Below, piece after piece: positions 14,499-22,905 of a DNA stretch of 33,610 nucleotides. A program made the translations under genes and the position numbers. Below the pieces are notes generated by a model. The model searched no databases. It saw nothing but the letters and a program-made list of their open reading frames with translations, and had not been told where the DNA came from. Location: positions 1-33,610 of the forward strand of contig RFNV01000224.1 in NCBI GenBank assembly GCA_009927005.1, read 5' to 3'. Numbering within the stretch: position 1 is the stretch's first letter; every line of letters begins with the position of its first letter. Source of the DNA: Pseudomonadota bacterium. Lineage in GTDB: Bacteria > Bdellovibrionota > FAC87 > UBA2466.

Positions 14499-15031
14499 GG
14501 AAGATCCTGTAAATTATGCAGCCAGATTTTTTTTTCTTTTAAATCCACTGAATGGATAAAATGAGCCACTGCGGGTATCGATAAGGGACCCTCTTTTGTT
14601 TCAAATAACCAACAACTGGCTTTAATGGACTTGTCGGAAGATGATTCTTCTAAGGCGATAAAGCGCCCAATCATTTTTTTAGTGGTGCGATCATAGGCCG
14701 TCAAATTAACTAAATCAGAAACGTAGAACTCATTTTCCTCTAAGGAGGGGAGAGATTCTCGATCCGCAAAAACGCTGAGGCCAACCAAAGCCTTTGCTGT
14801 TGCTTCGGAATCGACGGTAGACAGTTCAATTTTCCACCCTTTAGGCATCCAACTGGCAGATTCAAGAGAATAAGAAGCTGCCTTGTCGGGGGCAGCTCCA
14901 ATCCAAACCGTGTCTAACTCACCCAAGGAAGATTCTTTTCCGCTGGAGGTGAAAACAACTAAAGCGCCTTCAAAGCCATGAAGGCGCGAAATTTTTCCGA
15001 TTTCAATTAACTTCAATGAGGAACTACTCAA
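14495..15031 (-). CDS. rimM: 16S rRNA processing/30S maturation factor RimM
   Basis: RimM helps mature the 3' domain (head) of the 30S subunit and binds S19. The protein has the N-terminal RimM beta-barrel ([17 protein letters not shown]) and the PRC-type C-terminal barrel ([13 protein letters not shown]...[14 protein letters not shown]...KIWLHN). It is rather divergent and Ser-rich. Start choice is uncertain: TTG at 15031 overlaps khpA by eight bases, whereas TTG at 15016 gives MKLIEIGKI, closer to the usual RimM start. Neither has a strong ribosome-binding site, which suggests coupling to khpA. Position between khpA and trmD supports the call. Confidence 0.93.
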   Translation of the reverse strand: MSSSSLKLIEIGKISRLHGFEGALVVFTSSGKESSLGELDTVWIGAAPDKAASYSLESASWMPKGWKIELSTVDSEATAKALVGLSVFADRESLPSLEENEFYVSDLVNLTAYDRTTKKMIGRFIALEESSSDKSIKASCWLFETKEGPLSIPAVAHFIHSVDLKEKKIWLHNLQDLP

Positions 15032-15284
15032 GAATTTCTAAAACAGAGCGCTTGCGCAACTTTGTGGAGACTGCCCCCAGAATGGTTCTTAACGAACGGG
15101 CTGTTCGACCTTCTTTACCAATTATTTTACCCAAGTCCTCTTTTGCGACTTTTAATTCGATAACGGTGGTTTGCTCCCCTTCGATTTCAGCGACGTTCAC
15201 TTGCTCAGGATAATCAACCAGCGCTTTGGCCATAATCTCCACTAAATGTCTTAGTTCTTCTGGCTTATCTGATTGTGTACCCAT
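15024..15284 (-). CDS. khpA: KH-domain RNA-binding protein KhpA
   Basis: 86 residues making a single KH domain with the RNA-binding loop [18 protein letters not shown]. In other bacteria KhpA (YlqC) pairs with KhpB/EloR, binds RNA broadly and affects cell division and sRNA regulation. AGGAGG lies just upstream of the ATG at 15284. It is encoded 14 bases after rpsP, its standard place. Usual length is about 75-85 residues, so it is complete. Confidence 0.95.
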   Translation of the reverse strand: MGTQSDKPEELRHLVEIMAKALVDYPEQVNVAEIEGEQTTVIELKVAKEDLGKIIGKEGRTARSLRTILGAVSTKLRKRSVLEILE

Positions 15285-15298
15285 GAGATCCCTCCTGA

Positions 15299-15673
15299 TT
15301 AGGCTTCAGGTGATTTCCTTGGAGCCGCTTTTTTTGAAGCTCCTGCAGCTTTTTTAGGAGCTGCTACTTTCTTTTCTTTTGGAGCTTTAGGTGCTTTGGG
15401 CGCTTTTTCAACTGCTGGTGCAGAAGCTTGCCATTCCTTCAGCTTGGGTTTCAAAGTAGTCCGAACTGAATCAGACATTTGAGCCCCAACACTCATCCAA
15501 TATTCCAATCGGTCGCGCTTAACCAAAAGAGTTTCGCTCCCTTTGATTGGATTGAAATTCCCAATGTGTTCAATGAACTTTCCATCTCGAGGTGCGCGAT
15601 TGTGCTGCACTACAATTCGATAAATAGGTTTTTTCTTACTTCCATGTCGTGAAAAACGAATCACTGTCGCCAT
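15299..15673 (-). CDS. rpsP: 30S ribosomal protein S16
   Basis: The first 80 residues are typical S16: [20 protein letters not shown], then [17 protein letters not shown], then a region with [17 protein letters not shown]. The remaining 44 residues form a Lys/Ala/Pro-rich tail ([13 protein letters not shown]...), a common, probably rRNA-contacting and disordered extension in this phylum-level group. GGAGG precedes the ATG at 15673. It follows ffh by 49 bases in the operon. Confidence 0.97.
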   Translation of the reverse strand: MATVIRFSRHGSKKKPIYRIVVQHNRAPRDGKFIEHIGNFNPIKGSETLLVKRDRLEYWMSVGAQMSDSVRTTLKPKLKEWQASAPAVEKAPKAPKAPKEKKVAAPKKAAGASKKAAPRKSPEA

Positions 15674-15722
15674 TTAAAGTTGCCTCCACTTGAGCGTACA
15701 TGCCCGCTACTTTGGCTACTTC

Positions 15723-17048
15723 CTACCACAGTCCTCGGCGTTTGCCCATAGGCGATTTTGTAAGTCGAGTCATCATCTTACGGGCCTCAAGAAACTGCTT
15801 CATGAGCTTATTTATGTCCTCTACCCGAGTTCCGCTTCCTGCCGCGATTCTCCGACGGCGAGACCCATCTAATAGATTGTAATCAATTCGTTCATCGGGA
15901 GTCATCGATTGAATGATTGCTTCAATTCGTTTGATTTCAGCGTCTGGTGGCGTAAGATTCTGAAATTGTTGTTTTAAACCGGCGGCTCCCGGAAGGAATT
16001 TCAGCAGGTTTTCAAAACTTCCCATCTTTTTAATCTGTTGAAGTTGGGCGTAAAAATCAGCCAAAGTGAAGTCGTTTTTCTTAATCTTTTTGGCAATTTT
16101 TATTGTTTCGGTTTTATCGAAAGTGGTCTCCGCTTTCTCGGCCAGGGAAAGTAAGTCCCCCATATCCAAAATTCGGGAAGCTATACGGTCGGGGTGAAAT
16201 AACTCAAAGTCAGTAGACTTTTCTCCCGTTCCGACGAATTTGATCGGGCAACCGGTTACTGCCCGTATCGATAAAGCAGCGCCTCCTCGGGAGTCCCCAT
16301 CCATTTTGGTTAAGATCACTCCGGTCACCGGCACAGCTTCTTGGAAAGAAGTTGCGATTTTAACCGCATCTTGCCCCGTCATGGAGTCCACCACTAGTAA
16401 GATTTCAATCGGAGAAAAAACGGAGACCAACTCTTGAATCTCAGACATCATTTCTTTATCGACATGAAGTCGGCCGGCCGTATCGACTAAAAGCACTTCC
16501 GCATTTTGTTTAATCGCTTCTTCTTTAGCTAAAATGGCTCTAGGACGGGCTTCCATCACCGAACTGTCAAAGTGATCGTACCCTAAGCCTTTAATTTGCG
16601 TAGCAAGTTGTTCGATTGCAGCTGGCCGGTAGACGTCAACGGAAGCCACTAAGAGCGACTTCTTCTGAACTTCTCGAATATTGCGAGCTAATTTAACAAC
16701 GCTCGTTGTTTTTCCAGAACCCTGTAAACCAACCACCATAATTACAGCGGGTGGCCGAACTCGGAAGTTTAGAGGAGTTGCTTTTCCTCCCATCATTGAG
16801 CACAGCTCTTCGTAAACAATTCGAATAAAGTGTTGTTCGGGGGACAGACTTTTTTGTACTTCAACCCCCAGCGCTTTTTTTCTAACGGAATCAATAAAGT
16901 CTTTAGCGACTTTTACATTCACGTCCGCCTCTAGAAGACTTGTTTTGAGTTGGCGACAAACTTCATCGACAACGTCTTCGGTTAATCGGGTTCGGCTACC
17001 AATAGATCGTAAAGAAGCTAAAAGTTTTTGTGTCAGTGATTCAAACAT
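15723..17048 (-). CDS. ffh: Signal recognition particle GTPase Ffh
   Basis: 441 residues with the NG and M domains of Ffh, which with 4.5S RNA brings nascent inner-membrane proteins to FtsY. GTPase motifs are GLQGSGKTT, DVYRPAA, DTAGR and TKMDGD. The M domain has the RNA-binding GSRRRRIAAGSGTRVEDIN. The ATG at 17048 gives the canonical start MFESLTQKL; an upstream TTG at 17087 would add a non-conserved extension. No Shine-Dalgarno is evident. A possible -35/-10 pair (TTGCCG at 17087-17082, TATTTT at 17064-17059, spacer 17) would place the transcript start only a few bases before the ATG; this is weak. First gene of the rpsP-khpA-rimM-trmD operon. I did not find the 4.5S RNA in this window. 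Confidence 0.97.
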   Translation of the reverse strand: MFESLTQKLLASLRSIGSRTRLTEDVVDEVCRQLKTSLLEADVNVKVAKDFIDSVRKKALGVEVQKSLSPEQHFIRIVYEELCSMMGGKATPLNFRVRPPAVIMVVGLQGSGKTTSVVKLARNIREVQKKSLLVASVDVYRPAAIEQLATQIKGLGYDHFDSSVMEARPRAILAKEEAIKQNAEVLLVDTAGRLHVDKEMMSEIQELVSVFSPIEILLVVDSMTGQDAVKIATSFQEAVPVTGVILTKMDGDSRGGAALSIRAVTGCPIKFVGTGEKSTDFELFHPDRIASRILDMGDLLSLAEKAETTFDKTETIKIAKKIKKNDFTLADFYAQLQQIKKMGSFENLLKFLPGAAGLKQQFQNLTPPDAEIKRIEAIIQSMTPDERIDYNLLDGSRRRRIAAGSGTRVEDINKLMKQFLEARKMMTRLTKSPMGKRRGLW

Positions 17049-17109
17049 GAGATCACAGAAAATAAACGCCCAGAGGAAAAACGGCAAATCTCATTCGCCC
17101 AAAAAGTTT

Positions 17110-17143
17110 AAAAGGCGTCCGAGATTTGTTCTCGAACGCCCTT
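17110..17143 (-). terminator. Terminator-like hairpin between pmbA and ffh
   Basis: A stem with small bulges pairs CGAGA (17119-17123) with TCTCG (17129-17133), and AAAGGCGT with ACGCCCTTT further out. On the minus strand it is followed by TTTTAAACTTTTT, fitting an intrinsic terminator that separates the tldD-pmbA transcript from ffh. Confidence 0.6.
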
Positions 17144-17164
17144 TAATTTGGGTTTGGGTTGAAA

Positions 17165-17196
17165 CCACTTTGGTTTATTTGGGGGAACCAAAGTGG
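17165..17196 (-). terminator. Second hairpin downstream of pmbA
   Basis: CCACTTTGGTT (17165-17175) and AACCAAAGTGG (17186-17196) make a perfect 11-base stem with a 10-base loop. The T-tract after it on the minus strand is only TTTC, so it may be a back-up terminator or an mRNA 3' end protector. It lies about 85 bases after the pmbA stop. Confidence 0.5.
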
Positions 17197-17279
17197 ACCG
17201 TTTCTTACCAAATCTCTAGCCAAATTCAACAGTTTTTTACGCGCCGAGACAATATGTTTTAAGTAATTGTTTTTATGTG

Positions 17280-18668
17280 CTAAACAGTCGTTACAGAAAT
17301 GCCATCAATCACGGCGCTGGGACTTTCGCCCGAAGAGTCGACGACTGCCGTCTCTGCTGACAGAGCGATGAGGGCGGATCCTAAACACTCAAATACGTTT
17401 CCGGAAATGAGAGTTTCTTTCACACAATATTTAAATTCGCCATTCACCCACCATTCCCCGCCTTTGGCGATTCCCGAAAAGTCGCCGGTTACGGGATCGG
17501 TTTGGCCTGAGTAACGGCTGACCCAAAGGACTCCTTGAGAAGACGGATCAGCTTCCTTTAAGAGCGTCTGCAGAGGTTTAGTTCCCCCACGCAGGCAAAG
17601 GCTATGGGAGCCTACTGTGGGAAGGCTCGAAGCTCCTCCGACCGCATGCCCGTTCGATGTTTGGTGCAGACCCTTTGCGGAGTAATTATCTAAAAGAAAA
17701 TTTTTTAATTTCCCTTCCGAAAATAATTCTAATTCTTGCGTTGGGGTTCCTTCTCGATCAAACAGACCACAGCTAAAGCGATCGGAAAGCCAAGCAGTAT
17801 CCATGAGCGTCAGTGCCGAGCTCAGTAAAACCTTTTCCTTGTCTTCTAATTTCCAACGACTGCTGCCATCTAGGAGGACTCTGCCGTTCAGGTGGTACAT
17901 CACGGAATCTAATAAAATATCTAAAACTGCACGGGGCGAAAAGAAGACAAATCCCCGGTAGCTTCTTGCTTCGCCAATTTTTAGATTTTTCAAAAGAGAT
18001 TCTCTAAATTGAGAAGTCGTTTTGATGATGATTTCACCAATGCCAAGTGCTTGTCGGGACAAATGACTAAAATAATCAAAACTGGTGAGGACATCTTTAT
18101 CCGAAGCCATTCCCATTAAACTCCAAACACAACTGGTTTCAGATTCAACGTGATGAGTGCCTTTTGAGTTCACTAAGAGGCTGAGGCCTTTGCCGACTTC
18201 GAGACTTCCTTCGTTTAGACGAATGCGATTATCTTTGAGAAATTCTTTTCGCATCCACTCTATCCAGTCCTTTTGGGTTTGGAGAGAAATTTGGGCCAGA
18301 GCGGGATCCCACAAATTAAGATGGGGTTGGGATTTTTGTGGAGAACTCGCTTGAATCGAAAAAAAGGGATTATCAGGTGAAAAGCCAGCAATCTCGACAG
18401 CTCTTAAAGCTACTTCCTTGAGTTCTTTGGGATCGAGGCTGTTCGTAGAAGTAAATCCCTGGCGTTCACCTTTCAAAACTCTTAAGCCTAATTGATAGCC
18501 TTCGTCAGAAGAAGCCAAATGGTAATCTTGTTTTTCAAGAGCGATTTTATTTCTGTGTCCAAAACTCCCACAGACTTCAGCTGAATCTGCTCCGGCTTTA
18601 CATGCCTCTGAAATGAGACGGGCTCCAGCTTCTTCTAATTGTTTTCGTTCTTTTTTTAAGGCATCCAT
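17280..18668 (-). CDS. pmbA: TldE/PmbA subunit of the TldD/E metalloprotease
   Basis: 462 residues of the PmbA/TldE family, the partner that lacks the zinc site. Family features are GYQLGLRVLKGERQGFTSTN near residue 60, LLDNYSAKGLHQTSNGHA, and the C-terminal SGQTDPVTGDFSGIAKGGEWWVNGE. With TldD it forms a heterodimeric protease known to process modified peptides such as microcin B17 and to degrade CcdA. The ATG follows the tldD stop with no gap (TAA ATG), so the subunits are coupled. Terminator-like hairpins follow at 17110-17196. Confidence 0.93.
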   Translation of the reverse strand: MDALKKERKQLEEAGARLISEACKAGADSAEVCGSFGHRNKIALEKQDYHLASSDEGYQLGLRVLKGERQGFTSTNSLDPKELKEVALRAVEIAGFSPDNPFFSIQASSPQKSQPHLNLWDPALAQISLQTQKDWIEWMRKEFLKDNRIRLNEGSLEVGKGLSLLVNSKGTHHVESETSCVWSLMGMASDKDVLTSFDYFSHLSRQALGIGEIIIKTTSQFRESLLKNLKIGEARSYRGFVFFSPRAVLDILLDSVMYHLNGRVLLDGSSRWKLEDKEKVLLSSALTLMDTAWLSDRFSCGLFDREGTPTQELELFSEGKLKNFLLDNYSAKGLHQTSNGHAVGGASSLPTVGSHSLCLRGGTKPLQTLLKEADPSSQGVLWVSRYSGQTDPVTGDFSGIAKGGEWWVNGEFKYCVKETLISGNVFECLGSALIALSAETAVVDSSGESPSAVIDGISVTTV

Positions 18669-20069
18669 TTATTCCTGAACTCCCCCAATCATGGCTTTGC
18701 ATCGTATGTAGGGACCGCCCGCATCTACTTTGGCGGGCTGGCCTTTACCACAGTAGCCAGCTCCCAAATCTAGCAAAAATTCCTTTGATACCGCATCGAC
18801 AGAGGACAGAACTTCAAAGGCTTGTCCTGAGATAGTCGCGCCACGAAACAGTTTGGTGATTTTACCTTTTTCGATTCGCATGACCTTCTGCGCTCCGAAC
18901 ATAAATTCACCGGTTGCGTCTGCTTGCCCCCCTAATGGGCAATCCACTAGATAACCATCTTCAGTGCTTTCAATCATTTCCTGCAGGGTTTGATTTCCTG
19001 GAAGAACAAACGTGTTTCTCATTCGAATAAGGGGTTCATCTTGATACAGCCAAGCTCTTGCATTTCCAGTGGGAGCAACTCCAAAAGCAGCTGCTGATTC
19101 GCGGTTATGAAGATAAGACTCTAAAATCCCCTCTTTGATAATCATTGTATTTTGGGTTGGAACTCCTTCATCATCTACTAAAAGAGCACCTCCTGCAAAC
19201 GGGTGACCCTCAACAAAACCAGCATCGCACAGATTTACTAGAGGACTTGCGACCCTTTGTCCGATTTTCCCTTGGGCAACGGAACCCGATAAAACAAAGT
19301 CTGCTTCCACGGTGTGGCCAATTGCCTCATGAGATAAAAGTCCAACCATCGCGGGAGAGAGGATCAGGGTTGCAAGCCCTCCCGGTATTTTGGGAGCGTT
19401 GAGCAGATCAACTGCCAATTTCACAGCTTCTTCACCCATTTGGTCTATGGAGTGCTCGGTGAATAAACAATTCCAAGCTCCGGTTCTTCCCACGGTGTGT
19501 TGCCCCTCAGACATTTCTCCATGATCAGCCGCGATAGCGGATAAGCGCATTTCATTTCGACACAAGCGAGAAAGTGCTTTTGCCCCATCGGTAGTGACGA
19601 CGATTTTGTCTTCAAATTGTTCGTTGTAACCACAGGTAGAAGTTTGAATGAGGGAGGACCGGCCTCGCGTTTTCGCTTCTGCCGTCAAGACAGCAGACAT
19701 TTTTTCCTCAAGAGACATTTTTTGGAGTTCTTCATATCCCGCAAGATTGTACTCTCCTTGGGCCAGAGAAATCTGAGGGAGGTTCTTAACCGCAGCTTTT
19801 TTTACTTCGCTGAGGGAGCGGGCACATTCAAATGCGCGCTTCAGAGCTTGTTCAATAGCTGCGGCGGTCAAATTAGAAGTAGAAGAAAAACCCCATGCGC
19901 CGTCCACTAAACATCGGATTCCAATGCCAGCAGTAATACTCGATTTAGCTTGTTTTACGAGCCCTTTTTGAACCTGCAAGGACTGGCTTTGCCTTCTGTG
20001 AAATCGGGCTTCAGCCCAACAAGGTGCTTTTTCAAGAACTGAGCTAAGAGTATCTGCCAGCTGTTTCAT
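18669..20069 (-). CDS. tldD: TldD zinc metalloprotease subunit
   Basis: 466 residues with the TldD zinc motif HExxxH seen as HEAIGH in LLSHEAIGHTVEADFV (around residue 260). Also present are RCLVDGAWGFSSTSN near the N-terminus and the family C-terminus with a conserved GxCGKGQP. It supplies the catalytic site of TldD/E. GGAGG precedes the ATG at 20069, which overlaps the stop of the upstream membrane-protein gene by four bases (ATGA). Its peptide substrate is not evident from the neighbourhood. Confidence 0.95.
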   Translation of the reverse strand: MKQLADTLSSVLEKAPCWAEARFHRRQSQSLQVQKGLVKQAKSSITAGIGIRCLVDGAWGFSSTSNLTAAAIEQALKRAFECARSLSEVKKAAVKNLPQISLAQGEYNLAGYEELQKMSLEEKMSAVLTAEAKTRGRSSLIQTSTCGYNEQFEDKIVVTTDGAKALSRLCRNEMRLSAIAADHGEMSEGQHTVGRTGAWNCLFTEHSIDQMGEEAVKLAVDLLNAPKIPGGLATLILSPAMVGLLSHEAIGHTVEADFVLSGSVAQGKIGQRVASPLVNLCDAGFVEGHPFAGGALLVDDEGVPTQNTMIIKEGILESYLHNRESAAAFGVAPTGNARAWLYQDEPLIRMRNTFVLPGNQTLQEMIESTEDGYLVDCPLGGQADATGEFMFGAQKVMRIEKGKITKLFRGATISGQAFEVLSSVDAVSKEFLLDLGAGYCGKGQPAKVDAGGPYIRCKAMIGGVQE

Positions 20070-20725
20070 TTTTTTGAAACCTCCAAGTAAAGGGTTGCTG
20101 TCCAGGCGGTTAAAAACACCGATAGCAGCATTCCTAGAACCACTTCTATTCCTAAAAGCAGAGCAGGGTTAAAAATCCAATGAGACAGAAGGCCCATTCC
20201 AAAATAGGACCAAAGACTCACAAAAAAACTTAAGAAAGCCGCTGCCAAACAGACTAGTCGATTCTCACCGGTAATGTTTTTGGAAAGACTAAAATAAGCA
20301 GATAAGCCTTGTGAGGGCGCTGTTACGATGCAGAAGGGAATAAAAAGATACTGGCTCAGTACCCAGATCCCTGGAAGCACAAAGGCGAGCGTTGCTGGGA
20401 TCATCACGAGTCCGAGAAGCCAAGAGCTCAGAATCAAATATTTCATTTTGGGAATTAGTTCTTTGGTAAGATAGTGCAAAGACATCCGAGCTTCAGCTGG
20501 GTTTTTGAGGATGATGAAAGCGGCTGCAGAACAAATTGCCGTCGATGCACAAGAAAGCGGATACAAAATAAAAAAGGCGAGTTTAGGGGAATTGGCCCAC
20601 TCGGTTTCGAAATATTTTTGAATGAGGCTTAAAATCCCTTCTGGTAATTGGGCTAAGAAAAGCCAAGGGAAATGGAGCATAGCTTGTCGAAAGAGTCTCT
20701 CATGAGATGCTGATTGGTAAGCCAT
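20066..20725 (-). CDS. Multi-pass membrane protein upstream of tldD
   Basis: 219 residues from the ATG at 20725, with about five to six hydrophobic segments (FPWLFLAQLPEGI, FFILYPLSCASTAICSAAAFI, LILSSWLLGLVMIPATLAFVLPG, FLSFFVSLWSYFGMG, LLGIEVVLGMLLSVFLTAW). A longer frame starts further upstream but those residues are antisense to the next gene and look non-coding. The pattern (six helices with a GIWVLSQYLFIPFCIV segment) recalls YciC-like or DUF-type integral membrane proteins, but I cannot assign a family. Its stop overlaps tldD, so it belongs to the tldD-pmbA operon. There is no visible Shine-Dalgarno; a TATACT box lies only eight bases before the ATG. Confidence 0.75.
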   Translation of the reverse strand: MAYQSASHERLFRQAMLHFPWLFLAQLPEGILSLIQKYFETEWANSPKLAFFILYPLSCASTAICSAAAFIILKNPAEARMSLHYLTKELIPKMKYLILSSWLLGLVMIPATLAFVLPGIWVLSQYLFIPFCIVTAPSQGLSAYFSLSKNITGENRLVCLAAAFLSFFVSLWSYFGMGLLSHWIFNPALLLGIEVVLGMLLSVFLTAWTATLYLEVSKK

Positions 20726-20732
20726 GACGCAA

Positions 20733-20745
20733 AGTATACCATGGT
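20733..20745. promoter_or_regulatory. Palindromic divergent promoter box
   Basis: Only 20 bases separate the divergent starts at 20725 and 20746. They contain the palindrome ATACCATGGTAT. On the minus strand it carries TGGTATACT, an extended -10 (TG-N-TATACT); on the plus strand TATACC lies in the mirrored place. Both transcripts would begin at or next to their ATG, which agrees with the lack of ribosome-binding sites. Start codons are predicted, so this is tentative. Confidence 0.4.
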
Positions 20746-22470
20746 ATGAAAAATTCTCAGAACAACCTGCATCCCTACCCCACTCGAAAAACCCAAGTGA
20801 TTTTCGTTGAGGGATCGGATGTCCAAATGGGACAGCAGCACGCGGAGCAGCTGGGGGACTCGGTTTCTCTTGGGATGGCTCCATTTTATTATGGGTTTTT
20901 TAGACGCATTCTCAATCCCCAGGGAATAAACCCCATTGAGAAACTGGGGTATCAAATTTTTAGCAAGGGAATCGATGCTGTTTTTACAAGGGCTTTGGTT
21001 TCTCAAATTCCAGAAAATCTTCGAGAGCGGGTCCGGGGAGTAGCTGAGGCAAGTGGGATTCCGGAGGAAAATTTTCTCACCACATTGATTTTGCCGGATC
21101 TCTTGCCGATGCTTCAAGCGCATTGGATCAAATTAAATCCTCGGTTAGGAATTCCTGTCGCTCAACCCCCTCGATTTGGTTGTTCTAGTTTCATTGCAAA
21201 GGGAAATCGTTTTCTTCATGGGAGAAATCTCGATTTCCCGGGAGTGGCTTATTGGGATCGGTATCCGGTTCTTCAAGTCAGCAAACCTAAAAAAGGATTA
21301 AAGACGATTGGATTTACTTCGGCCGGAGTTCCCTTAGCAGGCATTTCGGGAATCAACGAAGCGGGAATTACGGTTTCTCTACACCAGCACTATTCTGTGC
21401 AAACAGATTGGAAGGGGTCTCTCCCTTTTGTTATTTCTGAGAAGATACTCTTAGAAGCTGACACACTTGAGAAAGCCACCCAGATTTTGAAGCAGTCTCG
21501 CCTGGCCTCTTCGTGGGCTTTTGTCGTAGCAGATGGAAAGACTCAGGATGGTTTCATTTTTGAGGCAAATCCCAAAGGCTATGGGATTCGGTGGTTAAGA
21601 GACGAAGGGGGAGTGCTAAGCCATTCAAATTTCTTTCAGTCGGAAGCTCTAAAAAACTCCGATTATGCCACCACAGAACGGATGAACTGGGACAATTTTT
21701 GGAGGAGAAATACTCTAGACCAGAAAATCCGGAAGGGCTTAGACAATCTAACTCCCGAATATGGGGTTCAAGCCCTGAGTGACCATACCGATGGATTTTG
21801 GAATGAAGAGAAAATTGTTAATCGAACGGTTTCTCAAGTTTATAACATTCAAAGTTATGTAGTTGATCCCGTAGCGATGAAACTGTATCTCGCGGAAGGG
21901 GATTGCCCAGTTCATTTAAGAGGGTACCGCGAATATGACTTAGCGGAATTATTTTCAGGAAGATTCCAACCCTCCCAAATGGTTCTTCCACCGTATCAGT
22001 TTAGCGATGAAGCAAAACGGAGAGCCAAAGAAGAGTATATTTTAAGCTTTGTTGCAGCTTTCGATGAAAACTTCGATGAAGCGCTGGCTGGCCTCAAGAA
22101 AAGCATGGAACACAGTTTTACCCCAGAAGCAGCACTCGTAGCGGCGTTAGTAAACTTACGAATTGATGGAGATCTGGATTCGTCTTTGAATTGGTTGATA
22201 TCGGCTGAACAATCGATTGAGCAAAAAATGAAGAGTGTTCAGAATCAACACTATCCCCCCGAGTATTTCGAAGTGCTCTTATACCAAGGAAGAATTTATG
22301 ATTTAAAAGGAGCAAGGGAAAAAGCCCAGCAAATTTATTTAAGAATTACCCAACATCCCTCTCTCAGAGATGCAGGTATTTTGAAATTAGCAAAAAAGGC
22401 AAAACCCTATACGAGAAAAAGGGTGAAGCGCCTGATTATGCCTTATTCGACGTATATTCCGTTTGATTGA
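20746..22470 (+). CDS. C45-type self-processing N-terminal-nucleophile hydrolase/acyltransferase
   Basis: 574 residues. The N-terminal part (QVIFVEGSDVQMGQQHAEQLG) and the region after it follow the family that includes acyl-CoA:6-aminopenicillanate acyltransferase and acid ceramidase-like enzymes. The expected nucleophile is Cys146 in RFGCSSF, exposed after cleavage at Gly145-Cys146, followed by FLHGRNLDFPG and GITVSLHQHYS. The last 150 residues are helical (TPR-like) and extend past the usual domain. There is no signal peptide. Substrate is unknown; amide bonds of small or peptide-like molecules are typical. Its stop is back-to-back with the exbD stop, without a terminator. No ribosome-binding site precedes the ATG. 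Confidence 0.85.
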   Translation: MKNSQNNLHPYPTRKTQVIFVEGSDVQMGQQHAEQLGDSVSLGMAPFYYGFFRRILNPQGINPIEKLGYQIFSKGIDAVFTRALVSQIPENLRERVRGVAEASGIPEENFLTTLILPDLLPMLQAHWIKLNPRLGIPVAQPPRFGCSSFIAKGNRFLHGRNLDFPGVAYWDRYPVLQVSKPKKGLKTIGFTSAGVPLAGISGINEAGITVSLHQHYSVQTDWKGSLPFVISEKILLEADTLEKATQILKQSRLASSWAFVVADGKTQDGFIFEANPKGYGIRWLRDEGGVLSHSNFFQSEALKNSDYATTERMNWDNFWRRNTLDQKIRKGLDNLTPEYGVQALSDHTDGFWNEEKIVNRTVSQVYNIQSYVVDPVAMKLYLAEGDCPVHLRGYREYDLAELFSGRFQPSQMVLPPYQFSDEAKRRAKEEYILSFVAAFDENFDEALAGLKKSMEHSFTPEAALVAALVNLRIDGDLDSSLNWLISAEQSIEQKMKSVQNQHYPPEYFEVLLYQGRIYDLKGAREKAQQIYLRITQHPSLRDAGILKLAKKAKPYTRKRVKRLIMPYSTYIPFD

Positions 22471-22893
22471 TTATTTGGAAGGCTGGGTAGCGATCGCTAT
22501 TTTCTCAGCCCCAGCATCGCGAGCGGCATCCATAATTTTTACGGCTTTACCCAGAAAAATAGATTCGTCTCCTCGAATAACAACTATTTTTTCTGATGAT
22601 TTAGCCAATGCAGCTTTGATTGATTGGGATAAACTTTTTTCATCGGTCGTTTCTTTATCAACAAGAATTTGACCTTCTTTATTGATCGTCACGTAAATGG
22701 GATTTCCCGCTGAGTTTTGAGCGACTGCACTGGATTTTGCAGAGGGTAGTTTTACATTTAATCCCCCCTCTAGCATTGCAGAGCTGGAAATCATAAAAAT
22801 GATGAGTAGCACGAGAAAAATATCGGTAAGGGGAGTGATATTAATTTCGGCTACAATGGAATCTTCTTCAGAATCACCAATACGAACGGCCAT
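22471..22893 (-). CDS. exbD: ExbD/TolR family proton-channel subunit
   Basis: 140 residues: a short cytoplasmic N-terminus, one membrane helix with the essential Asp (NITPLTDIFLVLLIIFMISS), and a periplasmic domain ending in IVVIRGDESIFLGKAVKIMD, standard for ExbD/TolR. With ExbB it converts proton flow into force for a TonB- or TolA-like partner. The ATG at 22893 has AAGGGG upstream. It lies 12 bases after exbB. No tonB, tolA, tolB or pal lies nearby, so ExbD and TolR cannot be told apart. Confidence 0.93.
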   Translation of the reverse strand: MAVRIGDSEEDSIVAEINITPLTDIFLVLLIIFMISSSAMLEGGLNVKLPSAKSSAVAQNSAGNPIYVTINKEGQILVDKETTDEKSLSQSIKAALAKSSEKIVVIRGDESIFLGKAVKIMDAARDAGAEKIAIATQPSK

Positions 22894-22905
22894 ACTAAAT
22901 ACCCC

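Noticed and set aside
20726-20884. Long N-terminal extension of the membrane protein upstream of tldD.
   Set aside because: Those residues are antisense to the conserved start of the C45 hydrolase gene and are proline-rich without a signal or helix.
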